From: Gammaproteobacteria bacterium | GTDB taxonomy: Bacteria; Pseudomonadota; Gammaproteobacteria; Pseudomonadales; Ketobacteraceae | Length of the DNA: 33,787 nt | Assembly (NCBI GenBank): GCA_013178375.1 | Contig: JABLXQ010000058.1 | Coordinates: 1 to 33,787, forward strand | Reading direction: 5' to 3' | In this document: one piece after another, positions 1 through 6,131 of the stretch | How positions within the stretch are numbered: the stretch's first letter is position 1 | How the letters are laid out: each line of letters opens with the position of its first letter | Notes under the pieces: model-generated | What the model saw: the letters and a program-made list of their open reading frames with translations, nothing else | What the model was told of the DNA's origin: nothing | Databases searched by the model: none | Translations under genes and position numbers: made by a program

Positions 1-1
1 C

Positions 2-232
2 ACCATCTGGTTGCTGGGTGCGGCCCTGGCGGGTCTGGCCTCACTGCGCCGCGCCCGTCACAGCAGACTTTGTTTATTTCTGCGTTCCGGGGCCCATGCG
101 GTCCCGGGTCACAGCGTCCCCCGCGCGCCATCCCCGTCTGATTTTGTGCGGCAGTATCGACCATTTCCAACCGCCGCCCCTTCCCGCATAATGCCCCTCA
201 GCTTCGTTACCCTGCACAGGAATAATGCGTGA
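2..232 (+). CDS. Possible 3' end of an upstream gene (partial, uncertain)
   Basis: The frame is open from the left edge to a TGA that overlaps the gshA GTG start by four bases. Its first residues form a hydrophobic stretch (IWLLGAALAGLASL) followed by an arginine-rich tail (RRARHSR), which resembles the C-terminal anchor of sorted exported proteins (PEP-CTERM or GlyGly-CTERM type). Against a real gene running to the end, the later part looks non-coding, carries a plausible gshA promoter, and such anchors normally stop within a few residues of the basic cluster. Other forward frames are also open for part of this stretch. I cannot say whether the real gene ends here or off the window. Confidence 0.2.
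   Translation, partial: TIWLLGAALAGLASLRRARHSRLCLFLRSGAHAVPGHSVPRAPSPSDFVRQYRPFPTAAPSRIMPLSFVTLHRNNA
164..192 (+). promoter_or_regulatory. Candidate sigma-70 promoter of gshA
   Basis: A TTTCCA -35 element (164-169) and a CATAAT -10 element (187-192) are separated by 17 bases. This would place the transcript start near 199 and leave a leader of about 30 bases carrying the AGGA ribosome binding site at 219-222. The assignment rests on motif matching only. Confidence 0.4.
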
Positions 233-1806
233 CCAAGACCCTATTGCACCGGCTTGAATCCATTCGTGATACACAGCTGCATCACACGCTGACCACGCTC
301 AAGCGCGGCATCGAAAAGGAAAGCCTGCGGGTGACGCCGAACGGCACCCTGTCGCAGGCCCGGCACCCGGAAGCGCTGGGTTCAGCCCTCACGCATCAGT
401 GGATCACCACCGACTATTCCGAAGCGCTGCTGGAATTCATCACGCCCGCATTCCAGGATATGCACCGCCCCCTGCGGTTTCTCAATGACGTGCACCGCTT
501 CACCTACCAGCATATCGGCGAAGAGAAAATCTGGGTCAACAGCATGCCGTGCGTGCTGGGGGATGAACTCAGCATTCCAATTGCGGAATACGGCACCTCG
601 AATTCCGGGCGCATGAAACACGTTTACCGTCATGGCCTGTGGCACCGCTACGGCCGCTACATGCAGACCATTGCCGGCATTCATTACAACCTGTCGATTC
701 CCGACAATTTCTGGCAGGTCTACCATCAGATGCAGGGCAGCCAGCAGTCGCTGCAGGATTTCATTTCCGACCAGTATTTCGCGCTGATCCGCAATTTCCT
801 GCGCAACGTGGGGCTGGCGGTGTATCTGTTCGGCGCATCGCCTGCGGTTTGCACCTCGTTTCTGCAAGGCCGCAACCACAAGCTGGAAACACTCAACAAA
901 CACACCCTGTTCAGCCGTTTCGGCACCTCGCTGCGCATGAGCGATCTGGGCTATCACAACGACGCCCAGAGCGGGCTGGATGTTTCCTACAATTCGCTGG
1001 GTGAATACGTGCGCTCGTTGCAACACGCGATTCGCACGCCCTACAGCGAATACGAGAAAATCGGCGTGCTGAAAAATGGCGAATACCAGCAGCTGAACAC
1101 CAACATTCTGCAGATTGAAAACGAGTTCTACAGCAGCATCCGGCCCAAGCGCGTCAGCAAACGCGGCGAGCGCCCCACCTGCGCACTGGCGTCGCGCGGT
1201 GTGGAATATGTGGAGCTGCGCTGCGTGGATCTGGACCCATTCACCCCCATGGGTATCAACGAAAGCCAGATCATGTTCCTCGATGTGTTCGCGCTGTATT
1301 GCCTGCTGGAAGAAAGCCCGCCCATCGACGAAAAGGAAAAAGCCTGCAATTCGCAAAATCTGCAGGCCATCGTGATGCAGGGCCGCAATCCTGACATGAA
1401 GCTGGAATCCAAATGCGTGAAAATGCCGTTCCGTCAGTGGGCGCAGCAGCACCTGGACAACATGCTGCAGGTGGCCCGCCTGTTCGACATGGCCTACGAC
1501 AACGATCTGCATACGAAAGTAGTGAAACAGCAGATTGAAAAACTGCGCGATCCGCATCTGACGCCATCGTCGAAAGTCATCCGCCAGCTGGACGAACGCG
1601 ACCAGTCGTTTTTCCAGTTCGCCATGCACTGCGCGCTGGAGCAGGAAAAACATTTCCGCAACAATCCGCTCAGCCCCGAGGAAACCGTGCCCTTCCTGCA
1701 CGAAGCCAAACGCTCGCTGGAAGCACAAAGACGCATGGAAGCCAGTGACAACGTATCGTTTGAGCAGTATCTTGAGGGCTACTTCTCACCGAACGTCGTG
1801 TGCTGA
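229..1806 (+). CDS. gshA: Glutamate-cysteine ligase
   Basis: This enzyme joins L-glutamate and L-cysteine using ATP, the first and rate-limiting step of glutathione synthesis in the cytoplasm. At 525 residues it matches the proteobacterial class I GshA length (about 518 in E. coli). Family-typical stretches are visible: RGIEKESLRV near residue 26, a TDYSEALLEFITP segment near 65, the MPCVLGDE and YGTSNSGRMKHVYR segments before residue 140, and the VEYVELRCVDLDPF segment near 330. The start is GTG at 229, with AGGA seven bases upstream and the known N-terminal pattern in register. It stands alone, about 210 bases before the next gene. Two glutathione transferases later in the window would use the product. 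Confidence 0.97.
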   Translation: MTKTLLHRLESIRDTQLHHTLTTLKRGIEKESLRVTPNGTLSQARHPEALGSALTHQWITTDYSEALLEFITPAFQDMHRPLRFLNDVHRFTYQHIGEEKIWVNSMPCVLGDELSIPIAEYGTSNSGRMKHVYRHGLWHRYGRYMQTIAGIHYNLSIPDNFWQVYHQMQGSQQSLQDFISDQYFALIRNFLRNVGLAVYLFGASPAVCTSFLQGRNHKLETLNKHTLFSRFGTSLRMSDLGYHNDAQSGLDVSYNSLGEYVRSLQHAIRTPYSEYEKIGVLKNGEYQQLNTNILQIENEFYSSIRPKRVSKRGERPTCALASRGVEYVELRCVDLDPFTPMGINESQIMFLDVFALYCLLEESPPIDEKEKACNSQNLQAIVMQGRNPDMKLESKCVKMPFRQWAQQHLDNMLQVARLFDMAYDNDLHTKVVKQQIEKLRDPHLTPSSKVIRQLDERDQSFFQFAMHCALEQEKHFRNNPLSPEETVPFLHEAKRSLEAQRRMEASDNVSFEQYLEGYFSPNVVC

Positions 1807-2019
1807 AGTGCGGGGGCCCCATCCTTTTCCACTTAATTCCTTGAATTTTTTTGGCTTTTGCCAACAAGTCATCGTTTTAGCGCACGGTGCAAACACAAAA
1901 ATCAACGAGTTACCGTGACTTCCTAGAATCGACTGCTAATCTTGATTTCAGGTGCCGCATTTGCGACGCCTTTTATGGCAGTAACTTCCAGGTCACCGCT
2001 ATTCAGAGGCAAGGAGCCG

Positions 2020-2235
2020 ATGACTTTTAAAGAAATCGACAACCAGAACTGGAGTATCGAGACCCTGAACAAGGCTTACCGTCAGGGGTACATGTTTGGC
2101 TTGAGTGGGGAAAACCAGGGTTCCTGCCCCTACAAGTCCGACGTCATTGCCGCAGCCTGGGAAGCAGGCTGGCTCGACGGCCGCACGCAGGCGGAGTTCG
2201 TCAGCAGCATGGAATCCGACTGCGCCATCGCGTAA
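2020..2235 (+). CDS. Ribosome modulation factor family protein (acidic variant)
   Basis: This is a 71-residue protein. Its centre, AYRQGYMFGLSGENQGSCPY followed by AAWEAGWLDGR, matches the RMF pattern (RGYxxGxxG, CPY, W..GWxxGR). True RMF dimerises 70S ribosomes into inactive 100S particles in stationary phase. The start is ATG 2020, preceded by AAGGAG at 2011-2016; an upstream in-frame start at 1942 has no such site and lies outside the homologous region. It is unusual in charge: by my count it has about ten Asp/Glu against five Lys/Arg, whereas classical RMF is strongly basic. It also has an N-terminal extension (about residues 1-17) and an acidic tail. The family call is firm, but the ribosome-binding role is inferred and may not apply. 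Confidence 0.8.
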   Translation: MTFKEIDNQNWSIETLNKAYRQGYMFGLSGENQGSCPYKSDVIAAAWEAGWLDGRTQAEFVSSMESDCAIA

Positions 2236-2309
2236 CTCTTTCGCGATACAGACGGAATTTTTTCCGGCGGGAACGGGTCTATCGTCACAGTGCACTGGCC
2301 GATTGTGTT

Positions 2310-2315
2310 TATAAT
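2310..2315 (+). promoter_or_regulatory. Candidate -10 element of dsbB, with a palindrome in the -35 region
   Basis: A perfect TATAAT lies 36 bases before the dsbB ATG. No good TTGACA-like element sits 17 bases upstream. That position is occupied instead by the perfect 10-base palindrome CAGTGCACTG (2288-2297), which could be an activator or repressor site. Confidence 0.4.
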
Positions 2316-2351
2316 CGGCGCGCTATCCATCACTGGTTCTGACGACTGACT

Positions 2352-2849
2352 ATGAATTTACCCTCATCCCGCCTCTGCAATGCCGCGGGCGTGGCAGGCT
2401 CCATCGTCGCCATGCTGTTCGCGTACTACTATCTCCAGCGCACGCTGGGGCTGGATCCCTGTCCCCTCTGTCTGATCGATCGCGGCCTGGTCATGCTGGC
2501 CGGTTTCTTCTTTCTGCTCGCTTTCATTCACAATCCCGGCCGCACCGGCCAGCGGGTTTACAGCGGCCTTGCGCTGATTCCGGCCCTGCTGGGTGTTGCA
2601 GTGTGTTGGCGTCACCTGTGGCTGGAAAGCCTGCCCAAGCATCTGGTGCCGGAATGCAGCCCGGGGCTGGAGTACATGCTGGAGACCTTTCCCATCGGCG
2701 AAACCATCCGCACCATTTTCAACAGCGCCGGTGAGTGCGCCGAGGTGAAGTGGCGCTTCCTGGGATTGTCCATCGCCGGGCAGACTCTGCTGGTTTTTCT
2801 GGGTTTTACTGCGCTCTCACTGCTGCAAATCCTGCGCAAGCGCGACTGA
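2352..2849 (+). CDS. dsbB: Disulfide bond formation protein B
   Basis: DsbB is the inner-membrane quinone reductase that reoxidises the periplasmic dithiol oxidase DsbA, passing electrons to ubiquinone. The 165-residue product has four hydrophobic segments (about residues 12-30, 45-60, 70-87 and 142-160). It carries both redox pairs: Cys37-Pro-Leu-Cys40 in the first periplasmic loop and Cys102/Cys129 in the second. Arg44, just after the CxxC, matches a residue in E. coli DsbB linked to quinone binding. The start is ATG 2352; no strong ribosome binding site precedes it. It is followed by rsd/algQ on the same strand after 387 bases, the order I recall in Pseudomonas, where the gene is called dsbH. 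Confidence 0.95.
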   Translation: MNLPSSRLCNAAGVAGSIVAMLFAYYYLQRTLGLDPCPLCLIDRGLVMLAGFFFLLAFIHNPGRTGQRVYSGLALIPALLGVAVCWRHLWLESLPKHLVPECSPGLEYMLETFPIGETIRTIFNSAGECAEVKWRFLGLSIAGQTLLVFLGFTALSLLQILRKRD

Positions 2850-2861
2850 ACCGTCGCGCTT
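2838..2861 (+). terminator. Hairpin at the end of dsbB
   Basis: A 9-bp perfect stem (2838-2846 with 2853-2861) has a six-base loop containing the dsbB stop codon. The sequence after it is only moderately T-rich, so termination may be partial. Confidence 0.45.
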
Positions 2862-3236
2862 CAACCCTTACTGTTTAGACTTTGTTCTTCTAAGAATTTC
2901 GCAGCCAATAGCCTGCATCCGCACTAAATCCCTTTTTCACCGCCCCAGTCAATGCCCACCTGTTTGTCAACGTGTCATGCAACAAGTTTGTGCCGAAAGC
3001 GTCGCTTGCTGCCACGGATGAATTTACATATTCTCGAAAGTCCGCAGTCATTCAAAAGCAGAATGGCGCGGCGATTCAATCATCTCCGGTGATTGGATAC
3101 CAACCGACAATTTGAGAACGACCTGCATTCTTGCAACCCAAATTGGAGCGGTCCTTACCGCATCCGTTGTGTAAAACGGTAACAGTGATTCATCACACTT
3201 ACCTGACCAAGCAACAAGAACAGAAGGAATTACCAC
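2850..3236. other. Intergenic region between dsbB and rsd
   Basis: These 387 bases hold no supportable gene; the reverse-strand frame crossing them also crosses rsd and is a shadow. A small hairpin (CAATCA at 3077-3082 pairing with TGATTG at 3090-3095) and an interrupted palindrome GTGAT-TC-ATCAC (about 3185-3196) lie upstream of rsd and could be regulatory. The rsd ribosome binding site AAGGA is at 3224-3228. I could not identify a convincing promoter by eye. Confidence 0.6.
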
Positions 3237-3713
3237 ATGCTGACCGAAGCCACTTCTCCCACTGATCATTGGGGTTCTGTAGACAAGCTGATCAAACACT
3301 GGTTGAAGGAACGCCAGGAACTCATCGTCCTCTATTGCAAGGTGGACGGCCTCAAGGAATTCACGCCGCAAGACACCCCCATTGCCGTCAAGGTCCAGGC
3401 CCTGTGCCAGGTGCTGATCGACTATGTGTCGGCGGGCCATTTCGAGATTTATCACAAGCTGGTGAAGGAAGCGGAACTGAGCAATCACGATTGCCAGGAT
3501 CTGATTTCCCGCATCATGCCCAAGATCCAGGATTCCACCGAACTGGCGCTGGCGTTCAATGACCGCTATGCCTCGGTGGAGCTGTGCGAAAAGTCCATGC
3601 CACTGCTGGCCAAGGATCTGAACAAACTGGGCATGGTGATGGTGGAACGGTTCGACCTGGAAGACCAGCTGATCGACCGCCTGCACAACCGTCTGCGCGA
3701 ACAGGTCGCCTGA
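3237..3713 (+). CDS. rsd: Anti-sigma-70 regulator Rsd/AlgQ
   Basis: Rsd (AlgQ in Pseudomonas) is a small helical cytoplasmic protein that binds region 4 of the housekeeping sigma factor RpoD, favouring alternative sigma factors. In P. aeruginosa it influences alginate and siderophore genes. The product is 158 residues, close to the family length, and has the characteristic early DxLIKHWLxERQELIVLYC segment (about residues 14-34). The start is ATG 3237, eight bases after AAGGA. The following FKBP (minus strand), AlgP and YheS genes reproduce the order I recall around P. aeruginosa algQ, which supports orthology. Confidence 0.93.
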   Translation: MLTEATSPTDHWGSVDKLIKHWLKERQELIVLYCKVDGLKEFTPQDTPIAVKVQALCQVLIDYVSAGHFEIYHKLVKEAELSNHDCQDLISRIMPKIQDSTELALAFNDRYASVELCEKSMPLLAKDLNKLGMVMVERFDLEDQLIDRLHNRLREQVA

Positions 3714-3727
3714 TCTGTTGCATCCCG

Positions 3728-3750
3728 CCAGGCTGACGCCGTCAGCCTGG
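3728..3750 (+). terminator. Rho-independent terminator candidate after rsd
   Basis: A 10-bp perfect stem (3728-3737 with 3741-3750) with a three-base loop starts 15 bases after the rsd stop. It is followed by a pyrimidine-rich tract with only a few Ts. Confidence 0.55.
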
Positions 3751-3937
3751 CCGTTTCCTCCCCCCATTGTTGTTACCCGATGAAGTTCCATTCATACCGA
3801 ATTTCGCGCGCGCCTGTGGGCTGCGTGTAATGGGCAGCTGCGTTTAACGGTGGCTTCGCGTGATGCGTTACAGTGCGGGAGAGGGTGGAACGGAAATACC
3901 GGAAGGTGCGGAGAGAAGGGGGAGGAAGAGAATAATC

Positions 3938-3960
3938 GAAGCGGCGCTGAACGCCGCTTC
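3938..3960 (-). terminator. Terminator of the FKBP lipoprotein gene
   Basis: A 9-bp perfect stem (3938-3946 with 3952-3960) and a five-base loop lie 14 bases beyond the FKBP stop. Read on the minus strand, the stem is followed by a T-rich GATTATTCTCTTCC tract. Confidence 0.6.
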
Positions 3961-3974
3961 GACCAGGGACAGGA

Positions 3975-4715
3975 TCAGTTGACCTTTTCCACGCCCAGCA
4001 GTTCTACATCAAATACCAGCGCCTGGTTGGGGCCGATCTTGGGACCGGCACCACGGGGACCATAAGCCAGGTCGGCAGGAATGAACAGCTTCCACTTGTC
4101 GCCTACGTGCATCAGTTGCAGGGCTTCGGTCCAGCCCTTGATGACGCCGTTCACGGCAAAGGAAATGGGTTCGCCCCGCTCCACCGAGCTGTCAAACACG
4201 GTGCCGTCCGGCAGGGTGCCGTGATAGTGCACGTTCACCTTGTCGTTCTCGTCCGGGGTTTCGCCAGTGCCCTTCTTGACCACTTCATACTGCAAACCAC
4301 TGGCAGTAGTGGTGACTTCCTTGCGCTCCTTGTTCTTGGCCAGGAAGGTATCGCTGGCAGACTTGTTGCCGTCAGCCGCCTTGGCCTGTTCCTTCTGCTG
4401 CTCTTCCATCTTGCGGGACTGCAGCGCCTGCAGGGTGGCCATGATCTCTTCCGGCTTCATCTGCGGCGGAGTGCCCTTGAAGCCATCCTGCAGACCCTTG
4501 TAGAACACGGCCAGATCGATTTCCTTCAGATCGCGCGCAAAGCCTTCGCCATAACGCAGACCAATGGCATAGCTGGCCTTCTGGTCTTCGGTAGTCAGAG
4601 TCGCTGCAGCCTTGTCTTCTGCCTGGGCATTCTGAATCACGCTGGTGCTCCCGTTTTCGCCTTCGTTACAGGCAACCAGTGCTGTGCACAGTGCTGCCAA
4701 AACCCACTTCTTCAT
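3975..4715 (-). CDS. FKBP-type peptidyl-prolyl isomerase, lipoprotein
   Basis: This is predicted to catalyse cis-trans isomerisation of prolyl bonds and assist folding in the periplasm. The 246-residue product starts with a lipoprotein signal ending in the lipobox Leu-Val-Ala-Cys16, so it should be membrane-anchored through Cys16. An FKBP N-terminal dimerisation domain follows (from about residue 45, with SYAIGLRYGEGFARD). After a charged helix rich in Lys/Glu/Gln comes the catalytic domain (about 140-243), with VNVHYHGTLPDGTVFDSS, VIKGWTEAL and a Tyr-Gly-Pro-Arg loop. This matches FkpA/FklB/Mip architecture. The ATG at 4715 is chosen because AGGAGG precedes it and it gives the signal sequence; the reading frame extends further upstream without these. 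It is divergent from algP. Confidence 0.93.
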   Translation of the reverse strand: MKKWVLAALCTALVACNEGENGSTSVIQNAQAEDKAAATLTTEDQKASYAIGLRYGEGFARDLKEIDLAVFYKGLQDGFKGTPPQMKPEEIMATLQALQSRKMEEQQKEQAKAADGNKSASDTFLAKNKERKEVTTTASGLQYEVVKKGTGETPDENDKVNVHYHGTLPDGTVFDSSVERGEPISFAVNGVIKGWTEALQLMHVGDKWKLFIPADLAYGPRGAGPKIGPNQALVFDVELLGVEKVN

Positions 4716-4925
4716 AGTTCCTCCTGTTCTCCGCCATCCTGCGCATCGACAGCCTGATGGATGCAAAAAGCTTGTCCTGATCCGAGTGCGGTTGTTGTTG
4801 TCGTTTATTGCAACCGGGGCCGATACTAGCAGAATCCCCTGCACGCGGAACCGTTTCACCCGTTTTTTTTCCGACCGAATGTGGCCGGGCTATCACAAGA
4901 AAGTAGATATTGTCCAAACAACTCG

Positions 4926-4931
4926 TATAAT
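4926..4931 (+). promoter_or_regulatory. Candidate -10 element of algP
   Basis: A perfect TATAAT lies about 45 bases upstream of the algP start in the region divergent from the FKBP gene. No good -35 element sits at the right distance. Confidence 0.35.
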
Positions 4932-4974
4932 TGCTAGCGACCTTGCCACCAAAATCAGCTGAGGAGCGATGAAC

Positions 4975-5946
4975 ATGGCAGCCAAAAAAGCCGCGGCGAA
5001 AGCCAAAACTGCAAAGAAAAATCCAGTGGCCGAACTCTCGGCCCAGATCGCAAAACTGCAGGACCAACTGAACAAAACCATCGAAAAAGCCGCAGCAGAT
5101 GCCTCCAAAATTGCGGCTGCCGCCAAAGGCGCTCTGGATAAAGCCCAGGCCGCTGCCAAGAAAAAATCCGATGCCAAGACCACAGCCGCTGTTGCTGCCG
5201 CCAAGGCTGCCCTGAGCAAGGCGCAAGCCGAGGAAGCGAGTGCCAAGCGCGAACTGGCCGGCGCCAAGAAAGTGGCCCAGGCCGTTGCCGCCGTGAAGAA
5301 AGTCGCTGCCAAGGCCGATAAGGCAGAAGCGAAAAAAGCGTCCGCCAAGGCCAAAATCGAAGCCAAGAAAGCTGCCGCCGCGAAAAAAGCCGCTGCCAAG
5401 AAAGCCAAGGCCGCGAAGAAAGCTGCGCCGAAAAAGGCCGGCAAAAAAGCCGCCAAACCGGTGAAAGCCGCAAAGGCTCCGAAAGCCGCCAAGGCAGCAA
5501 AGGCACCCAAGACCAAGGCCGCGAAAGCTGCAAAAGCACCTAAAGCTGCGAAAGCGCCCAAGGCTCCGAAGGCAGCAAAAGCACCGAAAGCGGCCAAGGC
5601 ACCCAAAGCTGCAAAGGCTCCGAAGGCTGAAACCAAACCCGCAGCAGCCAAACCTGTAGCCGCGAAAGTTGAAGCCCCCAAAGCCGCCAAGCCGGCTGCG
5701 CCCAAGGCTGAAGCCAAACCGGCCGCCGCTAAACCGGCAGCATCCAAACCCGCTGCCGCGCCAAAACCTGCCGCTGCCAAGCCAGCCACACCGAAGCCGG
5801 CCGCACCCAAGCCCGTAGCGGTGAAACCGGCTCCCGCACCGGTGGTGGAAGCACCCAAGCCCGAAGAAAAGCCGTTTGAACTGAAGCCGGTGGAAGCACC
5901 CACTGGACCAGGCCGCAGCGTGTTCGATCCCGCCAGCGACGCGTAA
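4975..5946 (+). CDS. algP: AlgP-like histone H1-like protein
   Basis: The protein is about 323 residues and almost entirely Ala, Lys and Pro. It has a helical N-terminal part (about residues 1-130, with a coiled-coil-like QIAKLQDQLNKTIEKA segment), a lysine/alanine-rich middle with AAKAPK repeats, a Pro/Ala/Lys tail (KPAAAKPA type), and an acidic-to-neutral end. This resembles the C-terminal tail of eukaryotic histone H1 and P. aeruginosa AlgP, a DNA-binding protein linked to alginate gene regulation. Neighbours rsd/algQ and yheS support orthology. ATG 4975 is preferred because GAGGAG (4961-4966) is eight bases away; an in-frame ATG at 4969 is only two bases from it. DNA binding is inferred from charge. 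Low-complexity repeats make exact length prone to variation between strains. Confidence 0.85.
   Translation: MAAKKAAAKAKTAKKNPVAELSAQIAKLQDQLNKTIEKAAADASKIAAAAKGALDKAQAAAKKKSDAKTTAAVAAAKAALSKAQAEEASAKRELAGAKKVAQAVAAVKKVAAKADKAEAKKASAKAKIEAKKAAAAKKAAAKKAKAAKKAAPKKAGKKAAKPVKAAKAPKAAKAAKAPKTKAAKAAKAPKAAKAPKAPKAAKAPKAAKAPKAAKAPKAETKPAAAKPVAAKVEAPKAAKPAAPKAEAKPAAAKPAASKPAAAPKPAAAKPATPKPAAPKPVAVKPAPAPVVEAPKPEEKPFELKPVEAPTGPGRSVFDPASDA
5464..5628 (+). repeat. Degenerate tandem repeat encoding AAKAPK units in algP
   Basis: About nine hexapeptide-like units (AAKAPK with AAK or APK variants) lie in tandem. Their codons vary (GCA/GCG/GCC/GCT, AAA/AAG), so the repeat is stronger in protein than in DNA, which suggests selection on composition rather than recent slippage. 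Confidence 0.75.
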
Positions 5947-5962
5947 GCGTTTTCCGGCTACA

Positions 5963-5999
5963 AAAAAAGGGCTGTTGCCTCGTGGCGCAGCCCTTTTTT
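5963..5999. terminator. Intrinsic terminator of algP
   Basis: A 12-bp perfect stem (5963-5974 with 5988-5999) contains a GGGCTG core flanked by A and T runs. It begins 17 bases after the algP stop and is A/T-symmetric, so it could act in both directions. Confidence 0.85.
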
Positions 6000-6050
6000 G
6001 TGGCCTGCCATCCCTGGCGGCCACCCTGCGGGCCGTCGCTGGCGCGACGT

Positions 6051-6075
6051 AAAAAATTGCTCCCGGCAATTTTTT
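6051..6075. terminator. Second terminator-like hairpin between algP and yheS
   Basis: A 10-bp perfect stem of A6TTGC (6051-6060) with GCAAT6 (6066-6075) has a five-base loop. It lies about 57 bases upstream of the yheS start, so any yheS promoter would have to lie beyond it or transcripts would have to read through. It could be a second terminator or an attenuator. Confidence 0.5.
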
Positions 6076-6131
6076 CATGTCCACTATTTCGCTATTCTGC
6101 CTTCCCCGACAACCGACACGTCCGCGCCCCC

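Noticed and set aside
382-1728. Long minus-strand reading frame (448 codons) inside gshA
   Set aside because: It is antisense to a clearly conserved gene, has no ribosome binding site or recognisable domain, and arises from high-GC codon bias.
3048-3791. Minus-strand frame spanning the dsbB-rsd gap and rsd
   Set aside because: It runs antisense through all of rsd and has no recognisable motif, so it does not fill the intergenic gap with a gene.
5464-5628. CRISPR-like repeat array
   Set aside because: The units are in-frame, contiguous, of variable sequence and without spacers; they encode the AlgP tail. No other array-like pattern was found.
4893-5903. Minus-strand Gly/Ala/Phe-rich reading frame opposite algP
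   Set aside because: It is the mirror of the Ala/Lys repeats of algP; the sense strand has the ribosome binding site, terminator and conserved context.
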